This document shows, piece by piece, positions 44,300-53,689 of a stretch of 64,000 bases of DNA. Position 1 is the stretch's first letter. Each line of letters opens with the position of its first letter. The notes under the pieces are model-generated. The model saw nothing but the letters and a program-made list of their open reading frames with translations, was not told the DNA's origin and did not search any database. A program made the position numbers and the translations under genes. The DNA comes from Streptomyces caniferus (lineage in GTDB: Bacteria > Actinomycetota > Actinomycetes > Streptomycetales > Streptomycetaceae): the NCBI RefSeq assembly GCF_009811555.1, contig NZ_BLIN01000002.1, positions 558,001-622,000 of the forward strand, given 5' to 3'.

Positions 44300-45274
44300 A
44301 TGACCGCAAGCACCACCCGTCGCTCGGCTGTCGGCAGGTCTCGCACAGCCGTGGCCGCGGCGGCCGCGGTCGCCGCCTCGCTGCTGCTGCTCAGTGCCTG
44401 CGGCGACCAGACGGACGCGGCCATCGCCAAGCGCGAAGCGGAGCAGAACCGCAACGTCAACGCGCCGCTGTTCAAGAAGCTGCCCAAGGACGTCCAGGAA
44501 AAGGCCATGCTCCAGGTCGGCTCGGACATCACCTACAAGCCGGTGGAATTCCGCTCCAACGGCGCGGTCGAGGGCATCGACCCGGATCTCGCGGCGGCGA
44601 TGAGCAAGGCATTGGGCATCAAGCTCAACTTCAACAACGCCACCTTCGACACCCTCATGGGCGGCCTGAAGTCCAAGCGCTACGACATCGCGATGTCGGC
44701 GATGACGGACACCAAGGAGCGCCAGGAGGGCATCGACAGCAACACCGGCAAGAAGATCGGCCAGGGCGTCGACTTCATCGACTACCTCAACGTCGGTGTC
44801 TCGCTCTACACCCAGAAGGGCAAGACCAAGGGCATCGACGGCTGGGAGACGCTGTGCGGCAAGAAGCTCGCGGTGCAGCGCGGCACGGTCTCGCACGACC
44901 TGGCCAAGGACAAGTCGAAGGCCTGTGAGAAGAACGGCGAGCAGCCGATCTCCATCGAGGCCTTCGACAACGACTCCGAGGCCCAGACCCGGCTGCGCAC
45001 CGCCGGTGTGGACGCCGTCTCCAGCGACTACCCGGTCGCGGCGTACGCGGTGAAGGTCTCCGGTCACGGCAAGGATTTCCAGATGGTCGGCGGCGCGCCG
45101 CTCAAGGCGGCCCCGTACGGCATCGCGGTCCCCAAGGGCAAGGAGCAGCTGCGTGACGCGCTCAAGGCCGCGGTGGAACTCGCGATCAAGAACGGCTCGT
45201 ACGCCAAGGTCCTGGACAAGTGGGACGTCAAGGATGCCGCGGTCAAGAAGGTGGAGCTCAATGGCGGCTCCTGA
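44300..45274 (+). CDS. Polar amino-acid ABC transporter, substrate-binding lipoprotein
   Basis: A 324-aa solute-binding lipoprotein. The signal peptide has a basic N-region, an Ala-rich core and lipobox L-L-S-A-C with acylated Cys34. The mature part is the type II periplasmic fold for polar amino acids: G-S-D-I-T-Y-K-P-V-E-F near residue 74, G-I-D-P-D-L-A-A-A-M near 91, and Y-D-I-A-M-S-A-M-T-D-T near 131. ATG 44300 follows GGAGG. The cognate permease and ATPase genes follow directly. The exact amino acid cannot be told from sequence alone. Confidence 0.9.
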   Translation: MTASTTRRSAVGRSRTAVAAAAAVAASLLLLSACGDQTDAAIAKREAEQNRNVNAPLFKKLPKDVQEKAMLQVGSDITYKPVEFRSNGAVEGIDPDLAAAMSKALGIKLNFNNATFDTLMGGLKSKRYDIAMSAMTDTKERQEGIDSNTGKKIGQGVDFIDYLNVGVSLYTQKGKTKGIDGWETLCGKKLAVQRGTVSHDLAKDKSKACEKNGEQPISIEAFDNDSEAQTRLRTAGVDAVSSDYPVAAYAVKVSGHGKDFQMVGGAPLKAAPYGIAVPKGKEQLRDALKAAVELAIKNGSYAKVLDKWDVKDAAVKKVELNGGS

Positions 45275-45336
45275 GCCGCCGCAGGCCCACCCCTCCGCTC
45301 CGCGCACCTCCCGCCGAATGCTGAAAGGCAACACCC

Positions 45337-46275
45337 GTGTCAGTTGACGTCGACAAGGCGGCCCAGCCGCCGGCGGACGCTCCGCCGCCCCAGCCCGAGC
45401 CGATCAAAGCCATCCCGGTCCGCCATTACGGCCGGTGGGTGGCGGCGGTCGTCGTCCTCGGACTGATCGCCCTGCTCGGCCGGGCCTTCGCCGCCGGGAA
45501 CGTCAACTGGGACGCCATCCCCCAGTACATGTTCAACGCGGACATCCTCAAGGGCCTGCGCAACACCCTGCTGATCACCGTGCTCTCGATGATCATCGGC
45601 ATCGTGGGCGGCGTGATCCTGGCCGTGATGCGCCAGTCCAAGAACCCGGTCACCTCGACCGTCGCGTGGTTCTACGTCTGGTTCTTCCGCGGTACGCCGG
45701 TCTACGTCCAGCTGTTCCTCTGGTTCAACCTGGGCCTCGTCTTCCAGTACATCGACATCATGCCGATCTACAAGGACGAGTGGTCGGACTTCATGACCCC
45801 GTTCCTGTGCGCGCTGCTGGGCCTCGGGCTCAACGAGGCGGCGTACATGGCGGAGATCTGCCGGGCCGGCCTCAACGCCGTCGACGAGGGCCAGACCGAG
45901 GCGGCGCACGCGCTGGGCATGAGCCACGCCAAGACGCTGCGCCGGATCATCGTGCCGCAGGCGATGCGGGTGATCGTGCCGCCGACCGGCAACGAGGTCA
46001 TCAACATGCTGAAGACCTCCTCCCTGGTCATCGCCGTCCAGTACTACGATTTGCTGCAGGCGGCGCAGAACGTCGGGCGGGACTCCGGCGTCGTGGTCGA
46101 GATGCTGATCCTCGCGGCCGCCTGGTACCTCATCGCCACCACGGTGCTCAGCATCGGCCAGTACTACCTGGAGCGCTACTACGCCCGCGGCTCCAGCCGC
46201 CAGCTCCCGCTCACTCCGCTCCAGCGCGCCAAGGCAAAGCTGTCCGGCGCCTTCAACCGTGGAGGGGTCGCATGA
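45337..46275 (+). CDS. Polar amino-acid ABC transporter, permease
   Basis: A 312-aa inner-membrane permease with a Pro-rich cytoplasmic N-terminus, a first helix at about 32-48 and five or so further helices. The EAA loop that contacts the ATPase is [18 protein letters not shown] near residue 190. The conserved [12 protein letters not shown] segment (about 111-122) is typical of the HisM/GlnP family. It starts 62 nt after the binding-protein stop and overlaps the ATPase gene by 4 bp (ATGA). Confidence 0.92.
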   Translation: MSVDVDKAAQPPADAPPPQPEPIKAIPVRHYGRWVAAVVVLGLIALLGRAFAAGNVNWDAIPQYMFNADILKGLRNTLLITVLSMIIGIVGGVILAVMRQSKNPVTSTVAWFYVWFFRGTPVYVQLFLWFNLGLVFQYIDIMPIYKDEWSDFMTPFLCALLGLGLNEAAYMAEICRAGLNAVDEGQTEAAHALGMSHAKTLRRIIVPQAMRVIVPPTGNEVINMLKTSSLVIAVQYYDLLQAAQNVGRDSGVVVEMLILAAAWYLIATTVLSIGQYYLERYYARGSSRQLPLTPLQRAKAKLSGAFNRGGVA

Positions 46276-47078
46276 CCGCCAGCAAGCTCACGACGACCAA
46301 GGCCGCGGGCACCAGCGGCGGCCCGATGGTCAAGGCCGAGGGCGTCCACAAGTCCTTCGGCGCGGCCCACATCCTCAAGGGCATCGACCTGGAGGTGGCG
46401 CCGCGGGAGGTCTTCTGCCTGATCGGCCCGTCCGGCTCCGGCAAGTCGACGTTCCTGCGCTGCATCAACCACCTGGAGAAGGTCAACGCCGGGCGGCTGT
46501 CCGTCGACGGCGAACTGGTCGGCTACCGCGAGCACAACGGCAAGCTCTACGAGCTGCGCGACCGGGAGGTCGCCGCCCGCCGCCGCGACATCGGCATGGT
46601 CTTCCAGCGCTTCAACCTCTTCCCGCACATGACCGCGGTGGAGAACATCATGGAGGCGCCGATCCAGGTCAAGGGCGAGTCGAAGTCCGCCGCGCGGGAG
46701 CGGGCGGTCAAGCTCCTGGACCGCGTCGGGCTGTCCGACAAGGCCGGGAACTACCCCTCGCAGCTTTCCGGCGGCCAGCAGCAGCGCGTCGCCATCGCCC
46801 GCGCGCTGGCGATGGAACCCAAGCTGATGCTCTTCGACGAGCCGACCTCGGCCCTGGACCCGGAGCTGGTCGGTGACGTCCTGGACGTCATGAAGGACCT
46901 GGCCGCGGACGGTATGACGATGATCGTCGTGACCCATGAGATGGGCTTCGCCCGGGAGGTCGGCGACTCGCTGGTCTTCATGGACGACGGAGTGGTGGTC
47001 GAATCCGGCCACCCGCGCGAGGTCCTCGGCAACCCGCAGCACGAGCGGACGAAGTCGTTCCTGTCGAAGGTGCTGTAG
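46272..47078 (+). CDS. Polar amino-acid ABC transporter, ATP-binding protein
   Basis: A 268-aa ABC ATPase of the GlnQ/HisP type. Walker [10 protein letters not shown] near residue 54, Q-loop V-F-Q-R-F-N-L-F-P near 112, signature L-S-G-G-Q-Q-Q-R-V near 163, Walker [11 protein letters not shown] near 183, and H-loop T-H-E-M near 219. It completes the binding protein/permease/ATPase operon; a homodimer would serve the single permease species. Confidence 0.94.
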   Translation: MTASKLTTTKAAGTSGGPMVKAEGVHKSFGAAHILKGIDLEVAPREVFCLIGPSGSGKSTFLRCINHLEKVNAGRLSVDGELVGYREHNGKLYELRDREVAARRRDIGMVFQRFNLFPHMTAVENIMEAPIQVKGESKSAARERAVKLLDRVGLSDKAGNYPSQLSGGQQQRVAIARALAMEPKLMLFDEPTSALDPELVGDVLDVMKDLAADGMTMIVVTHEMGFAREVGDSLVFMDDGVVVESGHPREVLGNPQHERTKSFLSKVL

Positions 47079-47207
47079 GAACGCGACGGCGCGGCGCCCG
47101 ACGCGTCGGCCCCGGCCGGCCGGCCGGGCGCCGCCGGCCGCGGCGGGCAGTGCCCGTCGCCGTGGCGGAGTCCTCGGGCCGCGGCGGGACCCGCTCCCTC
47201 GGGAGAA

Positions 47208-47245
47208 GGCCCCGCCGCGGCCCGTTCTCCGGCCGCGCCGGGGCC
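47208..47245. terminator. Hairpin terminator of the methyltransferase gene
   Basis: GGCCCCGCCGCGGCC (47208-47222) pairs with GGCCGCGCCGGGGCC (47231-47245), one mismatch, 8-nt loop. It lies 17 nt past the minus-strand methyltransferase stop and may also end the ABC transcript. Confidence 0.7.
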
Positions 47246-47261
47246 GCGGTTCGCCGTCCCC

Positions 47262-48023
47262 CTACTTCAGGCCCAGCACCAGCGCGTCCGTGGGCGAGGC
47301 CCAGACCGGCCGCGCCTCGCCGAATCCCGATTCGCGCAGGACCGCCACGTGCCAGGCCGCCGAGGGGGTGTCGCCGTCCGCGTGCTCGCCGTAGATCTCG
47401 AAGCGCTCGGCGGTCGGCCCGGCCAGCCGCGGGTCGGCGGCCGCCAGCTGCCACCACTCGGCCCAGTCGACGGCACCGGCCGCCTTCGCCGCGTCCCTGC
47501 GCGCGACCCGGAAGGCCCGCTCGGCGGCGTTGATCCGCGGAGTGGCCTCCTCGGGCATGTGGTCGGCGTTCATGAAGACCCCGCCGTCCCGCACCAGGGT
47601 GCCGAGCTGCCCGTACAGTCCGCGGAGGTCCTCGGTGTGCAGCCAGTGGAGGGCGGTGGCGGTGAGCACCGCGTCGTACGAGTCGTGCGGCAGCTTGTCC
47701 GTCCACCGCGGATCCTTGAGATCGGCCCGTACGAAGCGGACCCGGCGCTCGCCGGCGAAGTACCCTTCCGCGATGGCCAGCAGCGCGGGATCCAGATCGA
47801 CGCCCACACTCTCGGCCTCGGGGAACCGCTTGAGCAGCCGGTCGGAGATACTTCCCGTGCCGCAGGCGAGATCCAGTACCCGGGGCGCGGGGCCCACCAG
47901 GGCCTCGACCATGTCCAGCATCACCCGGAACCGCTCCTCGCGGTCGGGCAGGTACCACTCCTGCTGGCGGTCCCAACTGTCCTGCCACGCCTGCCAATCG
48001 GCGCCGACGACGGTCTCGGTCAT
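47262..48023 (-). CDS. Class I SAM-dependent methyltransferase
   Basis: A 253-aa protein with motif I V-L-D-L-A-C-G-T-G-S near residue 49, the acidic strand-2 end G-V-D-L-D-P near 74, D-A-V-L-T-A-T-A-L-H-W-L near 117 (motif IV) and G-G-V-F-M-N-A-D-H near 145. This is a typical Methyltransf_11/25 fold. The substrate is not predictable. ATG 48023 follows GGGGAAG. It is divergent from the CGNR protein gene. Confidence 0.85.
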   Translation of the reverse strand: MTETVVGADWQAWQDSWDRQQEWYLPDREERFRVMLDMVEALVGPAPRVLDLACGTGSISDRLLKRFPEAESVGVDLDPALLAIAEGYFAGERRVRFVRADLKDPRWTDKLPHDSYDAVLTATALHWLHTEDLRGLYGQLGTLVRDGGVFMNADHMPEEATPRINAAERAFRVARRDAAKAAGAVDWAEWWQLAAADPRLAGPTAERFEIYGEHADGDTPSAAWHVAVLRESGFGEARPVWASPTDALVLGLK

Positions 48024-48118
48024 CGCTTCCCCTTCAGGCCGTAATACCCTCGTACTGAGAACACCCATTACTTCGCTCAAGCACTCCGCACCTTAGCCCC
48101 CGCCCGTAAGGACTACAA

Positions 48119-48748
48119 GTGGAACTGGCCTATTACTCGGACTATGCCGTGCGACTGGTCAACACCGAGCAGCCCGAGCGCGGCAGCGACAGCCTCACCA
48201 CGGTCGAGGCCGTGCGGGAACTCTTCGGCCCCGCCCAGCAGGTCGCCCGGCGCGCGACCGACAGCGACGTGACCCGGCTGCGCACGGTCCGCGCCCGGCT
48301 GCGCGCCGTCTTCGAGGCCGCCGACACCGGCGACGAGGTACTGGCCGTGGACCTCCTCAACGCGCTGATGATGGAGTTCCCCGTCAGCCCGCAGATCTCC
48401 GGCCACGAATACCGGGACGACGACGGCCGGCCCGACTGGCACATGCACATCGCCGACCACGCCGCCAACGCCACCGCGAGCTACGCCGCGACCGCCTGTA
48501 TGGGCCTGGCGTTCCACCTCACCGAACTGGGCGTGGACCGGCTGGGCCTCTGTGAGGCGCGGCCCTGCCGCAACGCCTACCTGGACACCTCGACCAACCG
48601 CTCCCGGCGCTACTGCTCCGACCGCTGCGCCACCCGCGCCAACGTCGCCGCCTACCGCGCCCGCAAGCGCCTGGAGAGCGAGCGCTCGGCCCTCACCGGC
48701 CGGACCGCCGAGACCGCCCAGGACAGCACGCCGGCGACCGAGCGCTGA
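48119..48748 (+). CDS. CGNR zinc-finger protein (DUF1470/ABATE domain)
   Basis: A 209-aa predicted regulator. The N-terminal ABATE-type helical domain (about 1-140, W-H-M-H-I-A-D near 100) is followed by a CGNR zinc finger: Cys residues in C-E-A-R-P-C and Y-C-S-D-R-C (near 143-172), then the A-Y-R-A-R-K basic tail typical of the family. The GTG start at 48119 is supported by GTAAGGAC upstream. The last 97 bp overlap the convergent sodX gene. Confidence 0.85.
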   Translation: MELAYYSDYAVRLVNTEQPERGSDSLTTVEAVRELFGPAQQVARRATDSDVTRLRTVRARLRAVFEAADTGDEVLAVDLLNALMMEFPVSPQISGHEYRDDDGRPDWHMHIADHAANATASYAATACMGLAFHLTELGVDRLGLCEARPCRNAYLDTSTNRSRRYCSDRCATRANVAAYRARKRLESERSALTGRTAETAQDSTPATER

Positions 48749-49176
48749 ATCCCGCGCGGGGGCCGCACCCGCACCCAGGCGCGGGCGATGACCAGTTCGT
48801 CGGGAACCACCCCGAATTCCCGGCTGTCGTTCTCGACGAACGGATTGTCCCCCTGGACCCACCAGCCGCCGTCGTGCCGCTGCACGGCCCGCTTGACGAT
48901 CAGCAGCTCCTGCCGGAACGGATGCCGCAGCACCACGACGTCACCGGGCCGCACCGCCGCCCCGTACTGCACCACCAGCTGATCGCCGGGCCGCAGCGTC
49001 GGCACCATCGACGGGTTGTAGACCTCGGCCAGCCCGAACGCGCGCAGGAGCCCGCCCCGCTCGTGTCCGGCCTCCGCGTCCGCACCCTGCCCCGGCCCGC
49101 GATCATGCACCTGCTCCGGCATCCCGTACCTCCCGGCCCAGCCCCGGTCCGACCCGTTCACCGGTCCATCCTCCAT
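48652..49176 (-). CDS. sodX: Nickel SOD maturation protease SodX (signal peptidase S26-like)
   Basis: A 174-aa S26-type peptidase that removes the propeptide of nickel superoxide dismutase so that the N-terminal nickel hook can form. Catalytic Ser56 lies in N-P-S-M-V-P-T, and Lys95 lies in L-I-V-K-R; D-N-P-F-V-E-N-D-S-R is the conserved box D/E region. It has no obvious membrane anchor near the N-terminus, unlike classical Lep. ATG 49176 has GAGGTGG upstream; ATG 49122 is an alternative. It is divergent from sodN (114 bp) and overlaps the CGNR gene tail to tail. Confidence 0.87.
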   Translation of the reverse strand: MEDGPVNGSDRGWAGRYGMPEQVHDRGPGQGADAEAGHERGGLLRAFGLAEVYNPSMVPTLRPGDQLVVQYGAAVRPGDVVVLRHPFRQELLIVKRAVQRHDGGWWVQGDNPFVENDSREFGVVPDELVIARAWVRVRPPRGIQRSVAGVLSWAVSAVRPVRAERSLSRRLRAR

Positions 49177-49290
49177 CAGTCCCACCTCGGCACTGGACTT
49201 TTGCCCTAAGACCCCCGGGCCGACCAAGAAAAGCCTTCCCGCACCGAGTAATCTCGCACCTGAGAAGACGATCACGAGGAAGGACAGAAC

Positions 49291-49686
49291 ATGCTTTCGC
49301 GCCTGTTCGCCCCCAAGGTGAAGGTCAGCGCCCACTGCGACCTGCCCTGCGGCGTGTACGACCCGGCCCAGGCCCGCATCGAGGCCGAGTCGGTCAAGGC
49401 CGTCCAGGAGAAGTACCAGGCCAACGAGGATGCGGACTTCCGCACCCGCGCCGTCCTGATCAAGGAGCAGCGCGCCGAGCTCGCCAAGCACCACGTCTCG
49501 GTGCTGTGGAGCGACTACTTCAAGCCCCCGCACTTCGAGAAGTACCCGGAGCTGCACCAGCTGGTCAACGACACCCTCAAGGCGCTCAGCGCCGCCAAGG
49601 GTTCCAACGACCCGAAGACGGGCGAGAAGGCGCTGGAGCTCATCGCCGAGATCGACCGGATCTTCTGGGAGACCAAGAAGGCTTGA
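49291..49686 (+). CDS. sodN: Nickel superoxide dismutase
   Basis: A 131-aa precursor of the cytoplasmic Ni-SOD, which converts superoxide to oxygen and hydrogen peroxide. The 14-residue propeptide ends K-V-S-A and is cut before His15, giving the nickel hook H-C-D-L-P-C-G-V-Y (His15, Cys16, Cys20) and a mature chain of 117 aa. The rest is a four-helix bundle forming a hexamer. A GAGGAAGGA ribosome site lies 8 nt upstream of the ATG. sodX divergently upstream supplies the processing enzyme. In Streptomyces nickel raises its expression. Confidence 0.96.
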   Translation: MLSRLFAPKVKVSAHCDLPCGVYDPAQARIEAESVKAVQEKYQANEDADFRTRAVLIKEQRAELAKHHVSVLWSDYFKPPHFEKYPELHQLVNDTLKALSAAKGSNDPKTGEKALELIAEIDRIFWETKKA

Positions 49687-49750
49687 GCCTTACCCGGGCC
49701 TTGTGACCTGCACTTTCCGGGGTCGCCTCGCCCGCCTGACCGCACTCGCG

Positions 49751-49798
49751 CCGCACGCCGCCCGCCAGGGCGTCCGTGACGGGGCGGGTGCGGTTTTT
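49751..49798 (+). terminator. Terminator of sodN
   Basis: CCGCAC-GCCGCCCGCC (49751-49766) can pair with GGGGCGG-GTGCGG (49781-49793), and TTTTT follows at 49794-49798. It sits 65 nt past the sodN stop. Confidence 0.65.
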
Positions 49799-49925
49799 CT
49801 TTCGCCCCGACGGTCCGTCGGGACCGGTCCCGGTCCGGCCGCCGTGCCGGTGCCCGTGCCCCGTCGGCCGTCGCCCCGCCGGACCTCCGGCGGAGCGACG
49901 GGCCCCGGTGCCACCGGGCGTCCGG

Positions 49926-50178
49926 GCCGCCCGTGTAGAGGAACCGGTCGGGGGTGGCACTGCCGACGCCGGAGATCCGGTCGGTCGTGGCATTGCCGAC
50001 GAGTGCGGCGTGGACCTCGGACGGGGAGGCGTCCGGGTGCACGGAGAGGTAGAGCGCGGCGGCGCCGGTCACATGCGGTGCGGCCATCGACGTCCTCGCT
50101 GCTGCTCTTCGGACCGTTGATGCTCATATTGACCACGGCGGGCTTGACGGCGTGCGCGGTGATCCAGTCGGCGGCCAT
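49926..50178 (-). pseudogene. Subtilase (S8) gene remnant
   Basis: Two short minus-strand segments match distant parts of a subtilisin-like protease. Around 50100-50178 the frame reads D-W-I-T-A-H-A-V-K-P-A-V-V-N-M-S-I-N-G, the region before the oxyanion hole. In another frame at 49926-50087, M-A-A-P-H-V-T-G-A-A-A-L-Y-L-S-V-H-P-D begins right after the catalytic Ser position and runs to the natural end F-L-Y-T-G-G. About 100 residues between them are missing, together with the whole N-terminus. It is a decayed, non-functional gene. Confidence 0.75.
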
Positions 50179-50230
50179 TGCCGGCCGTCAGGGCGACACC
50201 GCTCCGCATCGCCCGTCCCGAAAACGACAA

Positions 50231-50259
50231 GGGGCCCGCCACGGGAAGTGGCGGGCCCC
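50231..50259. terminator. Terminator of the acid phosphatase gene
   Basis: Perfect 12-bp stem (50231-50242 with 50248-50259) around the loop GGGAA, 17 nt past the minus-strand stop at 50276. Confidence 0.82.
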
Positions 50260-50275
50260 CAGCGGGGTCTTACGG

Positions 50276-50885
50276 TCAGCTCAACTGGCCGTCGTAATCA
50301 GGCAGCTTGAATCCCTTTTCGTAGTGCCCGCCCTCGAAGTCGGTGCTGCGATTGCCCACGTTGGCGACGAGCGTGTAACCCTGCTGCTCGTACTGCTTAC
50401 GGCAGCCGAGTTTCACCGCGGCCTTTCCGGGACTCTGGCCCTCGGGCTTGAGGCAGAGTCCGTCGACGGTGTATCCGGCCGAGGTGAGCTGCTTGGTCGT
50501 GGAGGACCTGGAGCCGGGACTGCGGTAGGAGGCGAAAAGGACGGCCGCGCCGTGCTCGTGTGCGTACTTCGTGGCGCTGCGGATCGCCTCGATGGGCTTT
50601 CCCTTGTCGTAATGGGTGGCCAGGGACGTATTGTCGATGTCCAGGACGACGGCGGGCTTTTCACCGCTCGGGACATGGGCCAGACGCTGTTCCAGATGAT
50701 GCTGGAGGTCGGCCGCAACCGGTGCGACGTCCTGCAGCCAGGCACTCTTCGACGGCAGCGAGTCCGGATGGGGCGCGGCCTGTGCCGCGGTGGGAAGTGC
50801 TGCCAGGGCGCATATCGCCGCGCCGGCCAGTGTTTGGGCACACGCCCGACGCAGGGCGCATGCGTCCTGCGCGGCACACAGGGGC
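50276..50885 (-). CDS. HAD-family (class B-like) acid phosphatase, start unclear
   Basis: The frame encodes a secreted HAD phosphatase: a signal-peptide-like stretch (R-R-A-C-A-Q-T-L then an Ala-rich core ending A-A-Q-A-A), the nucleophile motif V-L-D-I-D-N-T-S, motif II in V-L-F-A-S-Y-R, and a C-terminal V-G-N-R-S-T-D-F-E-G-G-H with K-L-P-D-Y-D-G-Q-L-S at the end. No ATG, GTG or TTG precedes the signal peptide between the upstream LuxR-type stop (50886) and the hydrophobic core. The only nearby candidates are CTG at about 50876 and starts inside the upstream gene (frame open to 50995). Either a rare start is used or the start has been lost. The span given is therefore approximate at its 5-prime end. 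Confidence 0.68.
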
Positions 50886-51867
50886 TCAGATCCACTTCCT
50901 GCGCGCCGCGTACAGCGCGAGCTGGAACCGGTTGGCGGCCCCGGCCACGAGGTAGAGCTGTTCCATGTGGCGGGAGAGCGTGCGGCGGCTGACACCCAGG
51001 AGCTGCGCGATGGTGTCGTCGGTGACCCCGGTCCCCAGCAGCTCCAGGATGCGGCACTGTAAGGGACGCAGCGCAGGGGGCACTTGCGCGCTCAGGTGCA
51101 TGGGATAACCGGAACTCCACGCGGTCTCGAACAGCCCGAGGAGCGCGGTCAGCAGGCTCGACGACCGCACGAGGAGCAGCGACTCATTGGATTCCGCTTC
51201 GACGGACGACATCGACACGATCGCCAGCCGTCGGTCGAAGACGGTGAGTTTGACCGGCACCTCCGTGAGCACCCGGGCCTCTTCACCGGCGGCGATGCAC
51301 GGCTGGATGTTGACCGCGTAGTAGGCGCTGTTCTGCACTGCTGAACTGGAATACACCAACCGATATTTCACGCCTCGTTCGAGGTTGTTCACCTCTATGG
51401 GGTTCGCGCCGCCCTCCGTGTGATATGGCGGCGAATCGAAGCGGACCACTTCCGACTCCGCGGCTTTCTCGAACTGCCATATCCGGTCGACGATCTGCGG
51501 CCCCGTCACCACCTCGACCAGTTCATCGGTGCTTTGCGAGCCCGTACAGCGCCGGTATTCGCGGTACGCGTTCAGCGCGGCCAGGTGCGCCTGCTGCACC
51601 TCGGCCGACCGCGCGTGGGCGAGGCGCTCGAGGGCGATACTCGGTTCGGCCGGGGAGATGGTGTACCGGTGGGGCCGCCGACGACGACCAGTCCCAGCTC
51701 CTCAGGCGACGGACGGTTACCTTCGCCTGTTCACAGTCCCATCCCAGGTATGCCCCCAGTTGTCCGACGGTGCTCTGCCCGGTCTGCAGAAGCACCTGGA
51801 ATGCCTCGGCCTCCCGCGGAGCCACGCCGAGATCTGCCAGGTGTTCCGCCAGATCCCTGTCTGTCAC
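50886..51867 (-). pseudogene. TrmB-like/LuxR-type regulator, frameshifted
   Basis: Two frames together make one Streptomyces regulator with an N-terminal TrmB-like winged helix and a C-terminal LuxR HTH. The first frame starts at GTG 51867 (AGAGGA upstream) and reads D-R-D-L-A-E-H-L-A-D-L-G through V-T-V-R-R-L-R near 51710. The second carries P-H-R-Y-T-I-S-P-A-E-P near 51650 on to L-L-G-V-S-R-R-T-L-S-R-H-M-E-Q-L-Y and the stop at 50886. Restoring the frame needs two single-base insertions (near 51707 and 51680) or an equivalent shift. It is either a pseudogene or a sequencing error. Confidence 0.7.
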
Positions 51868-52220
51868 ATGAATTCCTCTGTGTTCGGGTGCCCTCCGGCA
51901 GCGGGCAGGAACAGGAACCACGCCGTTCCGGTCAATGGGGGGGGCGCGGTAATGGCTGACATCGTGCCACGGGAAGGCCGAACGCGAAGTGAAATGCGCA
52001 CACCACCAGCGGAAAGGAAGGGAGCGCTTGCATTTCGGGTAAGGAAGATCCCGGTGGCAACCCGAATGCTGCGAAAGCCCAGAATGCAGCGGGTTTGCCG
52101 AGTCCGGCAGTTCCCCCTGATCCGGGGCGCGCCTCGTTTGTCGCGGGAAGCGTCCGGTCCGTGGAACGGACCGGGCCGGCAGGGGCGCCGGGAGGGTCGG
52201 AGGCCGTCAGCGGGCAGCGG
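51868..52220. other. Intergenic region, nothing recognised
   Basis: 353 bp between the broken regulator start and the antiporter stop. Part of it (51940-52090) is below the local GC level. No gene, hairpin with T-run or operator was recognised. Confidence 0.4.
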
Positions 52221-53519
52221 TCACAACGGCGTGGCGCCGCCCCATCGCCGCCCGCGGCCGTGGCCCAGACCGCCGGCGGCCATGCCCCGCACGGGCAGCT
52301 CGTCCGCCTCCGCGCCGGCCGGGCCGATGCCCCGGGCCGCCGCCGCCTTCCCGTAGCGGTTCGCCAGCGGCAGGGAGGTGAGGCCGTGGGCGAGGACGCT
52401 GAGCAGCACGGTGAGGGCGACCACCGGGACCAGCGCCCGGGTCTCGGGAGGCTCGAGCTCCTCGACCGCCAGCAGCCCGAAGATGATCGAGGCCAGCCCG
52501 CGGGGCCCGAACCAGCCCACGAACAGCACCGTCTTGAGGTCCAGACCGCTCCCGATCAGGCACAGGGCCACCGGCACCATACGGATCACGGTGAGGCTCA
52601 GCACCGCGTAGACGACGGCCTGCCAGGTGAGGTGGTCGAACGTCTCCGGGAGCAGGAGAGCACCGAAAACCAGCCAGACCAGCACGGAGAGCAGCGAAGC
52701 GGACTGCTCGACGTACAGCAGCACCCGCTGCGGCGCACCGTGCGCCGATCCGAAGGCCAGGCCGGCGACGAAGGCGGCGACGAAGCCGTTGCCGCCGAGC
52801 GCGAGCGCGGAGGTGTAGCCGAGGAGCGCCAGCGCCAGGACGCCCGCGCCGGCGAAGTCCTCGGTGGCCCAGCCGCTGCCCAGCGCGGTCCGCAGCAGCC
52901 ATCCGGCGGCCAGGCCGACCACCGCGCCGTACGCCGCGCCGATGGTGAGCTGCACCAGGGCGTGGCCGGTGGCATCCGGCGGGGCGGTGTGCTCGGCCGC
53001 GGACACCCCGGCCAGGGCGAGCACCACCAGCGGGGTGACGATGCCGTCGTTGAGCCCGCTCTCCACGTTGATGAGGCGGCGGATCTTCGCGGGCACCACG
53101 GGGTTGACCATCATCGTGGCGCCGAGCGCGGCGTCCGTCGGGGCGAGCGCGGCCCCGATGTACAGCGCGGCCCACCCGGAAACGCCGGGGAGCAGGGCGG
53201 CCGCCAGCAGTGTGCCGAGGCCCACGCACAGCGGCAGCCCGATCCCCAGCAGCCGTCCGTAGAGGCCGAGCTCGGGGCGCAACGCCCGGAAGGAGAGCCG
53301 GGCGGCATCGGTGAAGAGCACCCAGACCAGGGTGATCTCCGCGAGCACCTTGACCGTCTCGTGCGGCAGCCCGAGATCGAGGACGCCGGTGCCCTCGCCC
53401 AGCAGCAGCCCCAGCAGCACGAAGGCGGCCGGAGCGGTCAGCTCGAAACGCTCCATCCGGCGTGCGCACAGGCACCACAGGAACAGCAGGAGCAGGACCA
53501 GGGAGTAGCTGCTGTCCAC
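52221..53519 (-). CDS. CPA1-family sodium/proton antiporter
   Basis: A 432-aa membrane protein with about 12 hydrophobic helices, of the NhaP/CPA1 type that exchanges Na+ or K+ for H+. The ion-site segments A-P-T-D-A-A-L (about residue 126) and N-V-E-S-G-L-N-D-G-I-V-T-P (about 150-162) carry the conserved Asp and Asn-Asp residues; G-W-F-G-P-R-G-L-A-S near 335 is also characteristic. GTG 53519 follows GGAG. The cytoplasmic tail of about 45 residues is short and lacks a TrkA-C domain. Confidence 0.88.
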   Translation of the reverse strand: MDSSYSLVLLLLFLWCLCARRMERFELTAPAAFVLLGLLLGEGTGVLDLGLPHETVKVLAEITLVWVLFTDAARLSFRALRPELGLYGRLLGIGLPLCVGLGTLLAAALLPGVSGWAALYIGAALAPTDAALGATMMVNPVVPAKIRRLINVESGLNDGIVTPLVVLALAGVSAAEHTAPPDATGHALVQLTIGAAYGAVVGLAAGWLLRTALGSGWATEDFAGAGVLALALLGYTSALALGGNGFVAAFVAGLAFGSAHGAPQRVLLYVEQSASLLSVLVWLVFGALLLPETFDHLTWQAVVYAVLSLTVIRMVPVALCLIGSGLDLKTVLFVGWFGPRGLASIIFGLLAVEELEPPETRALVPVVALTVLLSVLAHGLTSLPLANRYGKAAAARGIGPAGAEADELPVRGMAAGGLGHGRGRRWGGATPL

Positions 53520-53689
53520 ACGGGTCTCCAGGGCTCGGCCGCACGGGCGCTCGGACACCCCCACTCTCGGCCACCGCCCCACCGCCCGGCCGGTCCCGAC
53601 GAGCCGGGACGGCGGCTTTCACACGGTTGGTGGAAGGGTCGGGGCCGCGCGTGGCTGCCGGGGCCCCGCGCCTCGCCACCTGGCCGCGC

